A stretch of 55,975 bases of DNA from the NCBI RefSeq assembly GCF_022179525.1, contig NZ_BPQX01000036.1, positions 1 through 55,975 of the forward strand, given 5' to 3'. The notes beneath the pieces are model-generated. The model had not been told where the DNA came from and did no database searches. It saw nothing but the letters and a program-made list of their open reading frames with translations. This document shows, piece by piece, positions 38,588 through 46,892 of this stretch (positions within the stretch are counted from its first letter, which is position 1; each line of letters begins with the position of its first letter). Made by a program: the position numbers and the translations under genes. The stretch is from Methylobacterium persicinum. Its GTDB lineage: Bacteria > Pseudomonadota > Alphaproteobacteria > Rhizobiales > Beijerinckiaceae.

Positions 38588-38635
38588 ATCCGCGGGGCAC
38601 CCTTGGCTCAGCCGCAGTGATCCTGAGGGACACAT

Positions 38636-38794
38636 CTTAAGGCGTGATTAGCTGAGCGTTGCCGTGATCTAAGAAAGTGCCGGATCAAGGCTGAGCTGTG
38701 AGAATTCTGTGCGTAGCTCCGGGCGCGATTAGATGCTCGACATCTTTTCTCAACCTTGCGTCACTACGAATTGGCGAGGTTCCCGGAAGGCGAC
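38636..38794. promoter_or_regulatory. Divergent region between the GGDEF-EAL and cupredoxin genes
   Basis: About 200 bases between the divergent start codons, visibly richer in A/T than the surrounding coding DNA. It must carry promoters for both genes. I see no strong consensus boxes or clear operator palindrome. Confidence 0.4.
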
Positions 38795-39172
38795 ATGCCC
38801 CACACCGCGACATGCCCGACCGCCAGATCTCGCCACGCGATGGCGATTTCGACGATTCTCTCGCTGGCGCTGGGGGCGGCATCGGGACTGTCCGTCGTGG
38901 ACAAGCTCCAGGCATCCGGCCTGATCGTGTCGCAGAAGGGCCGGACGTTCCACCCGGATACGCTGAGCCTGGAGCGGGGGGAAACGGTCACGATCGTCAA
39001 CGACGATAGCGACTTGCTCCACCACGCCTACGTCGATTCGCCAACCTTCAGCTTCGATTCCGGGGATCAGGAGCCGGGTAGCCGCACGCCCATCACCTTC
39101 AACCAGGAAGGCGTGTTTCAGGTCCTCTGCGGTATCCATCCGAAGATGAAGCTGGTGGTGAGGGTGAAATAG
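38795..39172 (+). CDS. Cupredoxin-like copper protein
   Basis: About 125 residues from the ATG at 38795 with GGAAGG five bases upstream. A hydrophobic export segment (MAISTILSLALGAASGLSV, residues about 16-34) leads into a plastocyanin/azurin-like beta domain. The type I copper ligands are present: His in DLLHHAYVD, then Cys, His and Met in VLCGIHPKMKLVV. Such small periplasmic blue copper proteins carry electrons; relatives are annotated as methylamine-utilisation or plastocyanin-like proteins. It is divergent from the GGDEF-EAL gene and convergent with an efflux adaptor gene. The electron partners are unknown. Confidence 0.82.
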   Translation: MPHTATCPTARSRHAMAISTILSLALGAASGLSVVDKLQASGLIVSQKGRTFHPDTLSLERGETVTIVNDDSDLLHHAYVDSPTFSFDSGDQEPGSRTPITFNQEGVFQVLCGIHPKMKLVVRVK

Positions 39173-39179
39173 GCGGCTC

Positions 39180-40454
39180 TCAGCGGGCGGCCGAGCGCAT
39201 CGGCTGATTGCCCGTCGGCCCATCATCCCGCTCGACCGGCTGGCCGTCGCGGAGGTCCGGCGGCGGGGCGAGGAGGATACGGGTCTGTGCCTCCACGCCG
39301 TCCTCAAGCTCCAGAACACGGCCGAAATCCCGGCGGAGCCGGACTTCCCGCCACGTGATCCGTCCATCGTTCTGCAAAACGGCGAGGCGCAGCTTTCCGT
39401 TGGCGAAGACGGTCGCCTCCGCCGGTACGATCACCCCCGGTTTGTCCCTGGGAATCTTGAGGGTGATATCGGCATGTAGCCCCGCCCGCAGGATGCTGTC
39501 GGGATTGGGAACGTCCACCTCGGCGGTCAGTGTCCGAGACGCCGCCTGGAGGGCCACGGAACTCCGCTCCACCGAACCTCCGAAGGCCCGCCCCGGAAGC
39601 TCGGGGACCCGAATGGTGGCTTCGAGCCCCGGCGCGACGCCCTGGGTCAGGTTCTGTGGCACGTTCACCGCGATACGGAGCGTGCTGTCCTGATCGATCG
39701 TGACCAGCGGCGTTCCCCCATTATCGGCCCGGACAAGATCGCCGACATCGACGTTGCGGGTCGTGACGACGCCGTCGAACGGGGCGACTACGCGCTCGAA
39801 GTCCGTGAGGGCACGCAGGCGCTCGACGGCGGCCTCCTGCGCCTTGATGTTGGCGGCTGCGACCTTCACCCCGGCCTCTGCGCCGGCCAGGGTCGCCGCC
39901 TGCGAGAGGACACCGGCCTGCGACGTGTCGGCGTTCTGGCGGGATGCCCAACCCTGGTCGGCCAGCGTCGTGGTCCGGTTGTTGGTGAGGTTCGCCAGGG
40001 TGACGTTGGCCTTGGCCTGTTCGACCTGCGCCTGAGCCTGAAGGAGCTGAGCCTTGAGCTGGCCGAGCTGTGCTTGAGCCTGGGCGAGCTGCTGGTCGAG
40101 ATCGGGCGCGGCGATCCGGACAAGCAGATCGCCCGCTTTCACCCGCGAACCGATGTCGATGCGCCGCTCAGCGATGTAGCCCGTCGCGCGGGCGGCAATC
40201 GCCGCCGTGAGGAACGGGCGCGTCTCACCGGGGAGAGTCAGGTCGAGGGGACCGTCCGCCTTCTCCGCGAGGGCGGTGCGGACCTTGGGCACGAGGTTCT
40301 TGATCCGGTCGAGGGTGCGGGTGGCTTCCAGGTCCCGCTGCCAGTGGCCGTACGCGCCCCAGCCGACGAGGCCGATGCCGGCCAGGAGCAGGAGCACGAA
40401 CGGCGCCTTCCCCGGCGGAGGCGGGGGGTCCCGGCGGTCCTCGTTCGGTTTCAT
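39180..40454 (-). CDS. RND-type efflux periplasmic adaptor (membrane fusion protein), no pump gene beside it
   Basis: 424 residues. An N-terminal Pro-rich cytoplasmic tail and one membrane anchor (FVLLLLAGIGLVGWGAYG) precede the MFP core: IAARATGYIAERRIDIGSRVKAGDLLVRI (lipoyl half, quoted in part), a long Gln/Ala coiled coil (QLAQAQAQLGQLKAQ), VVAPFDGVVTTRNVDVGDLV, and SSVALQAASRTLTAEVDVP (barrel). It resembles MdtA/AcrA-type adaptors of drug efflux rather than CzcB. The RND transporter that normally follows is missing: the next gene on this side is the convergent cupredoxin and the gene upstream is CysZ-like. It may serve a pump encoded elsewhere. Confidence 0.85.
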   Translation of the reverse strand: MKPNEDRRDPPPPPGKAPFVLLLLAGIGLVGWGAYGHWQRDLEATRTLDRIKNLVPKVRTALAEKADGPLDLTLPGETRPFLTAAIAARATGYIAERRIDIGSRVKAGDLLVRIAAPDLDQQLAQAQAQLGQLKAQLLQAQAQVEQAKANVTLANLTNNRTTTLADQGWASRQNADTSQAGVLSQAATLAGAEAGVKVAAANIKAQEAAVERLRALTDFERVVAPFDGVVTTRNVDVGDLVRADNGGTPLVTIDQDSTLRIAVNVPQNLTQGVAPGLEATIRVPELPGRAFGGSVERSSVALQAASRTLTAEVDVPNPDSILRAGLHADITLKIPRDKPGVIVPAEATVFANGKLRLAVLQNDGRITWREVRLRRDFGRVLELEDGVEAQTRILLAPPPDLRDGQPVERDDGPTGNQPMRSAAR

Positions 40455-40548
40455 GTCCGGCTTCCGCTCCGACCCGGCACGGGCCGGGATGTCTGAGGCT
40501 AGAGGGGCGCGCCCTGGAACGCCAGGGCGCCCGGTCGCCGCATCCCCT

Positions 40549-41250
40549 TCACCGGGGGAGGGAGACCGGGGCGCTCCGGGCGGCGAGCCGCTTGTGCATG
40601 TGCACCATCAGGGCGATGCCGAAGAGCGGCGTAACGAGGTTGACGATGGGGACGATCATCAGAGCGGCCAGGAGGCACCCGGCGAGGAGCGTCCGCAACG
40701 CATAGTGCCGGCGCATCGCGGCGGCCCCATCGATGCTGTGGAAGCGTGCGGCGGCCATCTCGAAATATTCCCGCGAAAGCAGGTAGGCATTGGCGCCGAA
40801 GAAGGCCGCGACGCCGATGACCGGTACGAAAAAGATCACCAGGGCGGCGAGGTTGACCAGCAAAGTCACCCCGGCAAAACGCAGGGCGTAGAGCATCGAC
40901 AGGCCGAACGGCATCGCCCGACCCGGCGGGTCCGCCGGAAAATCGGTGCGCTCGACGATGGCGGCTGCATCGTCGAGGAAGAAGCCGGCCACGATGATCG
41001 ACACCGCCGGCATCAGATAGGCCAGCGCGACGAAGAGACCGAAGCCCGCGAGATAATAGGCGAGGCTGTCGAGGATCGGGTACTGCGCCGAGATATGGTG
41101 GCTAGCCTGGAACGCCTGGACGAGGCGGGTCAGCCCCAGCCACAGCAGGGCGAGGATCCCGAGGGTCAGGCCCAGGGATTTCCAGAGGATGCCGCGCAGG
41201 GCAGGAGACAGCGTCTGACGCAAGGCCGCGGCAGCGGAATCGAAGATCAT
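40549..41250 (-). CDS. CysZ/EI24-family membrane protein
   Basis: 233 residues from the ATG at 41250 (IFDSAAAALRQTLSP); the longer upstream extension is Pro/Arg-rich and overlaps the divergent amine oxidase gene, so it is rejected. At least four hydrophobic segments and the EI24/CysZ layout: LGLTLGILALLWLGL, YYLAGFGLFVALAYLMPAVS, YALRFAGVTLLVNLAALVIFFVPVIG (quoted in part), REYFEMAAARFHSIDGAAAMRRHY, and a final TPLFGIALMVHMHK. CysZ takes up sulfate for cysteine synthesis in E. coli; whether this distant alphaproteobacterial relative does the same is not clear. Confidence 0.78.
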   Translation of the reverse strand: MIFDSAAAALRQTLSPALRGILWKSLGLTLGILALLWLGLTRLVQAFQASHHISAQYPILDSLAYYLAGFGLFVALAYLMPAVSIIVAGFFLDDAAAIVERTDFPADPPGRAMPFGLSMLYALRFAGVTLLVNLAALVIFFVPVIGVAAFFGANAYLLSREYFEMAAARFHSIDGAAAMRRHYALRTLLAGCLLAALMIVPIVNLVTPLFGIALMVHMHKRLAARSAPVSLPR

Positions 41251-41348
41251 CGGTTGTCGTCCGGGATGTCGAAGCGGCTGGTTTGTGGGATTGCCGCCGC
41301 CTCGGCGCAAGGGTTCACGAACCGGTCGGTGGAAGAGAAGGCGCGGTG

Positions 41349-42677
41349 ATGGTGAGAGCGATGGCAGCCGGATCCCCGGAGACGGCCCATGCCCCCGACT
41401 ATCGTCCTCCCCTGGGGCCCCTTCCCGAAACACCCGACGTCGTGGTGATCGGAGCCGGGGCGGCGGGCATCGCCGCCGCGCGGACGCTCCTGGCGGCGGG
41501 GCTCAAAGTCGCAGTGCTCGAGGCCCGGAACAGGGTCGGCGGCCGGGCCTGGACAGTGGCGTTGCGGGGTCATCCCGTCGATCTCGGGGCCCACTGGCTT
41601 CATGCAGGGCCCATCAACCCCCTCGTCGCCCTCGGTCGCGAGCGGGGGGAGCGCCTCCGCCGGGCGCCGCAGCAGGGCCACACCTGGATGGCCGGTCGCC
41701 CGGCCTTGGCCACGGAAGCCCGCGCCAGTGCCTTGGCTTTCGACCGGGCCGACCAGGCCATGACGGGGGGAGCCGGCAAAGGCGGCGAAGACCGGCCTGC
41801 CGCCAGCGCGCTCCCGGTCGGGCTCGGCCCTTGGGGCGCCCGGGTCGCGCAGGTCCACGGCCTCGTGTCCGGCCGCGCGCTGGAGGAAGTCTCCCTGCAC
41901 GACTTCCCGAGCATGGAATATGGCGACAACTTCTTCATCGCCGGGGGCTACGGTAACTACCTCGCCCGCCTCGCCGCGGGATTGCCCATTCGCCTATCCG
42001 CCCCCGTGCGCCGGATCGACTGGTCGGGGCAGGGCGTGCGAGTCGAAATGGAGGACGGTACGCGCCTCCAGGCGAAAGCAGCCATCGTCACCGTACCGAT
42101 GATGGTTCTGCGTGATGGGCCGGCCTTCACGCCCCCACTCCCCAATACCGTTAGGGCGGCGATCGACGGCTTCGTCACAGGAATCTACGAGCATGCCGTG
42201 CTTCATTGGCCGTCGAGCCCGTTCAAGGGACGCGACCGCCTTGCCGGATTTCACGGCCGCCGCCGCTCGCCCGCCGGCCTGCTGACGCGCATCGACGGAA
42301 CGCCATTCCACTTCTACGAGCTTGATGTGAATGAAGCTGCGGCCATAGACGCGGCCGGCGGCGGTCCCGATGCGATTCGGCGACACGTCCGCGCAGTGCT
42401 GGCCGAACAGGTCGGCCGGGCGCGGGTCAGGGACCTGAGGATCCCCGCCATCAGCGCGTGGCGGCACGACCCCTACGCCCGGGGATCCTGGGCCGTCGTC
42501 CCGCCGGGCCACGCCGACGCCCGGATCACCCTGCGCGACGGTATCGGGGGGAAGATCTGGTTTGCCGGCGAAGCCTTGTCCCGGGAGCAGTGGGGCACCG
42601 TGGGCGGCGCCTACGAACAGGGCGTCCGGGCGGCGGAGGCCGCCGGGAAAGCGGTTCGGCCTGACGTCCAACCATAA
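41349..42677 (+). CDS. Flavin-containing amine oxidase
   Basis: 442 residues from the ATG at 41349 with AGAAGG upstream. The FAD-binding Rossmann motif is complete: VVVIGAGAAGIAAARTL, then VLEARNRVGGRAWT. The C-terminal FAD motif is IWFAGEALSREQWGTVGGAYEQGVRAAE (quoted in part). This is the monoamine/polyamine oxidase (NAD(P)-binding Rossmann-like, amine oxidase) family; no signal peptide is evident, so it is likely cytoplasmic. Substrate unknown: amines, polyamines or amino acids are possible. It is divergent from the CysZ-like gene and followed by a hairpin. Confidence 0.9.
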   Translation: MVRAMAAGSPETAHAPDYRPPLGPLPETPDVVVIGAGAAGIAAARTLLAAGLKVAVLEARNRVGGRAWTVALRGHPVDLGAHWLHAGPINPLVALGRERGERLRRAPQQGHTWMAGRPALATEARASALAFDRADQAMTGGAGKGGEDRPAASALPVGLGPWGARVAQVHGLVSGRALEEVSLHDFPSMEYGDNFFIAGGYGNYLARLAAGLPIRLSAPVRRIDWSGQGVRVEMEDGTRLQAKAAIVTVPMMVLRDGPAFTPPLPNTVRAAIDGFVTGIYEHAVLHWPSSPFKGRDRLAGFHGRRRSPAGLLTRIDGTPFHFYELDVNEAAAIDAAGGGPDAIRRHVRAVLAEQVGRARVRDLRIPAISAWRHDPYARGSWAVVPPGHADARITLRDGIGGKIWFAGEALSREQWGTVGGAYEQGVRAAEAAGKAVRPDVQP

Positions 42678-42685
42678 AGCAGCCT

Positions 42686-42709
42686 TGCCCGGCGCCCCGC
42701 AGCCGGGCA
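42686..42709 (+). terminator. Hairpin after the amine oxidase gene
   Basis: TGCCCGGC at 42686-42693 pairs perfectly with GCCGGGCA at 42702-42709 around an eight-base loop, nine bases after the stop codon. It is followed by TTCCCC, so it is a moderate intrinsic-terminator candidate. Confidence 0.5.
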
Positions 42710-42736
42710 TTCCCCGCGCCGACGAAGCCTCCGGGG

Positions 42737-43363
42737 ATGGCGATGAACTGGATCGAGGCCATCGGCTATCTCGGCACCGCGCTGACGATTTCGGCCTCCG
42801 CCATGAGTACGATGATCCCCCTGCGGATCATTTCCCTGTGCGCGAGCTGCGCCGTCATCACCTACGGCGTCATGATCGGCAGCATTCCTGTCGTGCTGAC
42901 CGAGTGCATCCAGATCCCCTTCAACGCCTACCGGCTTTGGGAGATGATCAAGCTCGTCCGCGACACCGAGACAGCTGCCGCCGGAAACCTGTCCCTCGAA
43001 TGGCTGGCGCCTTTCGGGAGCAAGCGTCGGTTCGGGACCGGCGAGACCGTATTCCGCAAGGGCGATCCCGCCGACGAACTCTATTACGTCGAAAGCGGCG
43101 TGTTTCTCATCCCCGAGGTGGGCATCGAGATCAAACGAGGCGGCATCGTCGGCGAGTTGGGCCTGCTGTCGCCGGGCAATACGCGCACAGCCTCCCTGGT
43201 CTGCATGCAAGCGGGGAGGGCGCTGCGGATCTCTTACTCGGAGGTCAAGCAGCTCTATTACCAGAACCCCGAATTCGGGTTCTACTTCCTCAAGCTCACC
43301 AGCGAGCGACTGTTCAACAGCGTCAACGGTAGCGAACGCGTCGCAGCCGGCGACGCGCTCTGA
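42737..43363 (+). CDS. Membrane-anchored cyclic-nucleotide-binding protein (Popeye-like layout)
   Basis: 208 residues. The N-terminal 75 residues hold about three hydrophobic segments (AIGYLGTALTISASAM, IISLCASCAVITYGVMIG, VVLTECIQIPFNAYRLW). A cNMP-binding beta-roll follows: RRFGTGETVFRKGDPADELYYVESG, the phosphate-cassette-like GGIVGELGLLSPGNTRTASLVC (quoted in part) with the Glu after Gly conserved, and a C-terminal helix. Three membrane helices then a cytoplasmic cNMP domain is the plan of Popeye-domain proteins. No DNA-binding or enzyme domain is present, so it probably senses or buffers a nucleotide at the membrane. The ligand is unknown. Confidence 0.78.
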   Translation: MAMNWIEAIGYLGTALTISASAMSTMIPLRIISLCASCAVITYGVMIGSIPVVLTECIQIPFNAYRLWEMIKLVRDTETAAAGNLSLEWLAPFGSKRRFGTGETVFRKGDPADELYYVESGVFLIPEVGIEIKRGGIVGELGLLSPGNTRTASLVCMQAGRALRISYSEVKQLYYQNPEFGFYFLKLTSERLFNSVNGSERVAAGDAL

Positions 43364-43364
43364 A

Positions 43365-43390
43365 CCGCGCCTCCGCTGTCGAAGGCGCGG
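43365..43390. terminator. Hairpin between convergent genes
   Basis: CCGCGCCT at 43365-43372 pairs with AGGCGCGG at 43383-43390 around a ten-base loop, directly after the stop of the cNMP-binding protein gene and before the 3' end of the dehydrogenase gene. No T-run is present on the plus side. Confidence 0.45.
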
Positions 43391-43398
43391 AGTGCCGC

Positions 43399-44397
43399 TT
43401 AAAGCATGCTGGGCAGGATGCGATCCGGCGGGCGGTGGCCGTCCATGAAGGTCCGGATGTTGATGATGACCTTCTCGCCCATGTCGATGCGGCTCTCATG
43501 GGTCGCCGAACCCATATGCGGCAGCAGCACGACCTTGCCCTGGCGCGCGAGCTTCACGAGGCGGGGGCTCACCGCCGGCTCCTGCTCGAAGACGTCGAGG
43601 CCCGCGGCCGACACGTCTCCGGCTTCGATCAATCGCGCGAGGGCGTTCTCGTCGATCACCTCACCGCGGGCGGTGTTCACGACGATCGCCTCCGGCTTCA
43701 GCAGCTTCAGCCGCCGGGCGGAGAGCAGGTGATACGTCGCGGGCGTGTGCGGACAATTCACGGACACGATGTCCACCCGTGCGAGCATCTGGTCGAGGGA
43801 TTCCCAGTAGGTCGCCTCGAGGGCGCCCTCGATCGCCGCAGGGACCCGGCGCCGGTTGTGGTAGTGAACCTGCAAGCCGAAGGCCCGGGCGCGCTTGGCG
43901 AGCGCCTGCCCGATGCGGCCCATGCCGACGATCCCCAGGCGCTTGCCGGTGATGCGGCGGCCGAGCATCCAGGTCGGCGACCAGCCGGTCGTCCAGTCGT
44001 CGTCGGGGATGATCCGGGCCCCCTCCGCCACCCGCCGGGCGACGGCGAGAATCAGCGCCATCGTCATGTCGGCGGTGTCCTCGGTCAGGACGCCGGGGGT
44101 GTTGGTGACGGTGATGCCCCGCTCGAGGGCAACGCCGACATCGATGTGATCGACGCCGTTGCCGAAATTCGCGATGAGCCGAAGGTTCGGACCCGCCTGG
44201 GCGAGGAGGGCGGAATCGATCTCGTCCGTCACTGTCGGGACGAGCACGTCGGCTTCCCGCAGGGCGGCGGCCATGGCCTCCGCGCTGAGCGGCGCATCGG
44301 TGTCATTGAGGCGGACGTCGAACAATTCGCGCATCCGCGTTTCGACGGCGTCCGGAAGACGTCGCGTCACCACCACGAGCGGCTTGCGCTTCGACAC
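43399..44397 (-). CDS. D-2-hydroxyacid dehydrogenase (glyoxylate/hydroxypyruvate reductase type)
   Basis: 332 residues from a GTG at 44397 with GGGGGAG upstream. NAD(P)-binding motif LGIVGMGRIGQALAKRARAFG, then HYHNRRRVP; substrate-binding IANFGNGVDHIDV; catalytic Arg in NTARGEVIDENAL, Glu in GLDVFEQEPAV, and His in LLPHMGSATHESR. The closest match by eye is GyaR-type glyoxylate reductase, an enzyme of serine-cycle and photorespiration-like metabolism in methylotrophs; other D-2-hydroxyacid substrates are possible. It is divergent from the SH3 gene, a common pairing in this order. Confidence 0.9.
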   Translation of the reverse strand: MSKRKPLVVVTRRLPDAVETRMRELFDVRLNDTDAPLSAEAMAAALREADVLVPTVTDEIDSALLAQAGPNLRLIANFGNGVDHIDVGVALERGITVTNTPGVLTEDTADMTMALILAVARRVAEGARIIPDDDWTTGWSPTWMLGRRITGKRLGIVGMGRIGQALAKRARAFGLQVHYHNRRRVPAAIEGALEATYWESLDQMLARVDIVSVNCPHTPATYHLLSARRLKLLKPEAIVVNTARGEVIDENALARLIEAGDVSAAGLDVFEQEPAVSPRLVKLARQGKVVLLPHMGSATHESRIDMGEKVIINIRTFMDGHRPPDRILPSML

Positions 44398-44589
44398 GTC
44401 TCACTCCCCCTGGGCCCGCGGGCCGCAAGCATCCATTAACCGGGTTCGGCCAAACAGGATCGGCTTCCGCAACCCGATCCCCGGCTTGTGCCAGCTTCAA
44501 CGGCCTGTCTAGCAGAGGCCCGGCGGAACACAATCGGAGCCCGGATCCACCGTGGGAGATCCGGCCCGCACGTCATCACCGGAGGGACG

Positions 44590-45141
44590 ATGCTCGCGCT
44601 ACGCCCGACTCTCATCGCTGCCCTGTTCGCAGCCGCGGCAGCCTGGACCGCGCCGGCTCGCGCCCAGGAGAACGGCGTCGGACCGGTCACGAAACTGCCA
44701 CTCCCTCGCTATGCCAGCCTGAAGACCGACCGGGTGAACCTCCGCGAGGGCCCTTCCAAGGACCACCGCACCTTGTGGGTCTTCCAGCGGGCTGGGCTGC
44801 CCGTGGAGATCATCGGCGAGTTCGAGACCTGGCGCCGCATCCGCGATTCCGAGGGCACCGAAGGTTGGGTGCTGCACTCGCTCCTGTCGGGAAGGCGCAC
44901 CGCCATCGTCAATGCCGGTGCAGACAAGGATGGGGTGAAGGCCGCGATCCCCCTCCGGGCGAGCGCCGACGATACATCCTCCGACGAAGCCCGCCTCCAG
45001 AGCGGGGTCATCGGCAACGTGAAGAAATGTGACGGCACGTGGTGCCGGCTTGTCGTCACCCTGCCGTCGAAGCGGGATGTCGACGGCTACATCCGCCAGA
45101 ACCGGCTCTGGGGGGTCTACCCGAACGAGAAGGTGGATTAG
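44590..45141 (+). CDS. Exported bacterial SH3-domain protein
   Basis: 183 residues from the ATG at 44590 with GGAGGG upstream. A signal peptide (LIAALFAAAAAWTAPARA) is followed by two SH3-like repeats: TDRVNLREGPSKDHRTLWVFQRAGLPVEIIGEFETWRRIRDSEGTEGWV (quoted in part as VNLREGP and TEGWVLHSLLSG) and IPLRASADDTSS with CDGTWCRLVV. The VNLREGP motif marks periplasmic SH3_4-type domains that bind peptidoglycan or protein partners. No catalytic domain is attached. It lies divergent from the dehydrogenase gene. Confidence 0.87.
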   Translation: MLALRPTLIAALFAAAAAWTAPARAQENGVGPVTKLPLPRYASLKTDRVNLREGPSKDHRTLWVFQRAGLPVEIIGEFETWRRIRDSEGTEGWVLHSLLSGRRTAIVNAGADKDGVKAAIPLRASADDTSSDEARLQSGVIGNVKKCDGTWCRLVVTLPSKRDVDGYIRQNRLWGVYPNEKVD

Positions 45142-45234
45142 CACCGCATTCGACGGATGTTCCGCCGTGCGGGAAGGAAACGGGGGGAGCACGATCGTGC
45201 CCGACCAACTCCACTCCCATTCTCCCACTCGCTT

Positions 45235-45346
45235 CCTCATCCTGAGGTGCCGCGAAGCGGCCTCGAAGGAGGGCTCCAGGGATCGGAGAGCTATCTGGAG
45301 GCCTCCTACGAGGCCACCGCTTTGCGCCGGCACCTCAGGATGAGGG
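45235..45346. repeat. Dispersed palindromic repeat (CATCCTGAGGTGC family), copy 2
   Basis: It starts with CCTCATCCTGAGGTGC and ends with GGCACCTCAGGATGAGGG, with GGCCTCGAAGGAGG inside, the same arms and internal word as the element at 23519-23664. It lies between the SH3 gene and the irr terminator, two converging transcripts. Confidence 0.8.
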
Positions 45347-45403
45347 GGCGGATGAGATTTCTCATTGGCAACGCCGGGCGGGGCGGCCCGCAACTTGCGC
45401 TAC

Positions 45404-45427
45404 AAAAAACCCGGCCGAAGCCGGGTT
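45404..45427 (-). terminator. Rho-independent terminator of irr
   Basis: Read on the minus strand: AACCCGGC, a TTCG loop, GCCGGGTT and then a run of T residues (six A on the plus strand at 45404-45409). It lies 32 bases after the irr stop codon. Strong stem, stable tetraloop and T-run make this a textbook intrinsic terminator. Confidence 0.88.
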
Positions 45428-45458
45428 CCGTTCGACGTCCCGCCGTTGAGGCTCGAAC

Positions 45459-45977
45459 TCAGCCCTGCTGCCGGCGGCCGGCGGGACGGCTGCGGCGCAG
45501 GCGGACGATCACCTCCACGCCGGCAATTTCCATCCCCTCGGGAGCCTCGGGAAGCGAATCGACCGTGATGCCGCAATCCGGCATGTCGATCACCGCACCC
45601 TCTTCCTCAAGGTAGAAGTGGTGATGCTCGGACGGGTTCGTGTCGAAATAGGCCTTCGAGCCATCCAGTGCGAGCTGACGCAGCAGGCCCGCTTCCGTGA
45701 ACTGGTGAAGGGTGTTGTAGACGGTCGCCAGGGACACCGGCACCTTCGCCCGCATCGCCTCGTCGTAGAGCATTTCGGCCGTCAGATGGCGATCGCCTCG
45801 CCCGAAGAGCAGCCAGCCCAGGGACAGGCGCTGCCGGGTCGGGCGCAGGCCCGCACGGCGAAGACGCTCGCGAAGGTCCGAAAGCGGGCAGCCGCGACGA
45901 CCGGCCCCGTTCGCCTCCGTTTGGAAGGACGGGATGCGACCGCTCAGGACAGCCTGCAGTGGCACAATCTCTGACAT
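45459..45977 (-). CDS. irr: Iron response regulator Irr (Fur superfamily)
   Basis: 172 residues from the ATG at 45977; a long upstream in-frame extension is rejected because it overlaps the divergent fabA leader. Irr senses iron through haem and controls haem and iron-storage genes in Rhizobiales. Evidence: a Cys-Pro dipeptide (Cys30-Pro31, RRGCPLSDL) at the place of the haem regulatory motif, the winged helix RPTRQRLSLGWLLFG with TAEMLYDEA and VSLATVYNTLHQFTEAGLL, and a His cluster EHHHFYLEEEG (118-120) typical of Irr rather than Fur. irr beside fabA-fabB-fabI is the standard order in this group. A strong terminator follows. Confidence 0.92.
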   Translation of the reverse strand: MSEIVPLQAVLSGRIPSFQTEANGAGRRGCPLSDLRERLRRAGLRPTRQRLSLGWLLFGRGDRHLTAEMLYDEAMRAKVPVSLATVYNTLHQFTEAGLLRQLALDGSKAYFDTNPSEHHHFYLEEEGAVIDMPDCGITVDSLPEAPEGMEIAGVEVIVRLRRSRPAGRRQQG

Positions 45978-46167
45978 TTCGGACTGAACGCTCAACAGGG
46001 GGGCAGATAACAAACGCCAGTATACGGAAGGCGACCCGGCGTCGCAACCCGGCGCAGCTTCGCCGTCGAGGCGCTTTGAACGAGACCTCGCCCGTGTTAA
46101 CCCGCGGCCGGACGTGTCGGCGGTGGGCGCCGGCCCGTCGCTACAGAACGGGAATTGCTGCGCTTTC

Positions 46168-46707
46168 ATGCCGCCTGACGCCGACACCGCGCAATCGCCG
46201 GCTCCGAGCCGCCGCTCGAGCTACTCCTACGAGGATCTGTTGGCCTGCGGGCGCGGCGAGCTGTTCGGACCGGGCAACGCGCAATTGCCCCTGCCGCCCA
46301 TGCTGATGTTCGACCGCATCTCCTCCATCGGTGAAGATGGCGGCGCCCACGGCAAGGGCCATGTCCTGGCCGAGTTCGACATCCGGCCCGATCTCTGGTT
46401 CTTCCCCTGCCATTTCCAGGGCGATCCGGTGATGCCGGGCTGCCTCGGGCTCGATGCCCTCTGGCAGCTCGTCGGTTTCCACCTCGGCTGGCTCGGGGCG
46501 GCGGGCCGCGGGCGGGCGCTGGGCGTGGGCGAGGTGAAGTTCGCCGATCAGGTCCTGCCGACCATGAAGAAGGTCGTCTACGGCATCGATATCAAGCGCG
46601 TGCGCCAGGGCCGGCTTGTCCTCGGTATCGCCGATGGCTGGCTGGAGGCGGACGGCAACCGCATCTACGAGGCGAGCGATCTGCGCGTCGCCCTTTTCCG
46701 GGCCTAG
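46168..46707 (+). CDS. fabA: 3-hydroxydecanoyl-ACP dehydratase/isomerase
   Basis: 179 residues from the ATG at 46168 (MPPDADTAQ). Makes the trans-2 and cis-3 decenoyl-ACP that begin anaerobic unsaturated fatty acid synthesis. The active-site residues are present: His82 in [14 protein letters not shown] and Asp96 in [13 protein letters not shown], fourteen residues apart as in E. coli Fab[18 protein letters not shown] at the start is also typical. It is the first gene of the fabA-fabB-fabI set and divergent from irr. Confidence 0.95.
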   Translation: MPPDADTAQSPAPSRRSSYSYEDLLACGRGELFGPGNAQLPLPPMLMFDRISSIGEDGGAHGKGHVLAEFDIRPDLWFFPCHFQGDPVMPGCLGLDALWQLVGFHLGWLGAAGRGRALGVGEVKFADQVLPTMKKVVYGIDIKRVRQGRLVLGIADGWLEADGNRIYEASDLRVALFRA

Positions 46708-46742
46708 GCGGCCTGATATCCGCTGGTCCTTCAGGAAGCGTC

Positions 46743-46764
46743 ACCGGGCCGGATCTGGCCCGGT
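46743..46764 (+). terminator. Hairpin in the fabA-fabB gap
   Basis: ACCGGGCC pairs with GGCCCGGT around a six-base loop (GGATCT), 36 bases after the fabA stop. No T-run follows, so it may only attenuate or stabilise the mRNA. Confidence 0.35.
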
Positions 46765-46892
46765 CCGGTCGAAGTTTCGGGTGGTTCGCGCAACGCCTTG
46801 GCATTCGGGCTGTTGAGATTGGACCGGCTACCCCTTAGCTGACCGCAACGCGGCGCGGGAGACCGATGCCGCGACGGAGGTTTGGTCGTTCC

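Noticed and set aside
36125-38620. An 831-residue open frame on the plus strand
   Set aside because: Antisense to the GGDEF-EAL gene, low-complexity composition.
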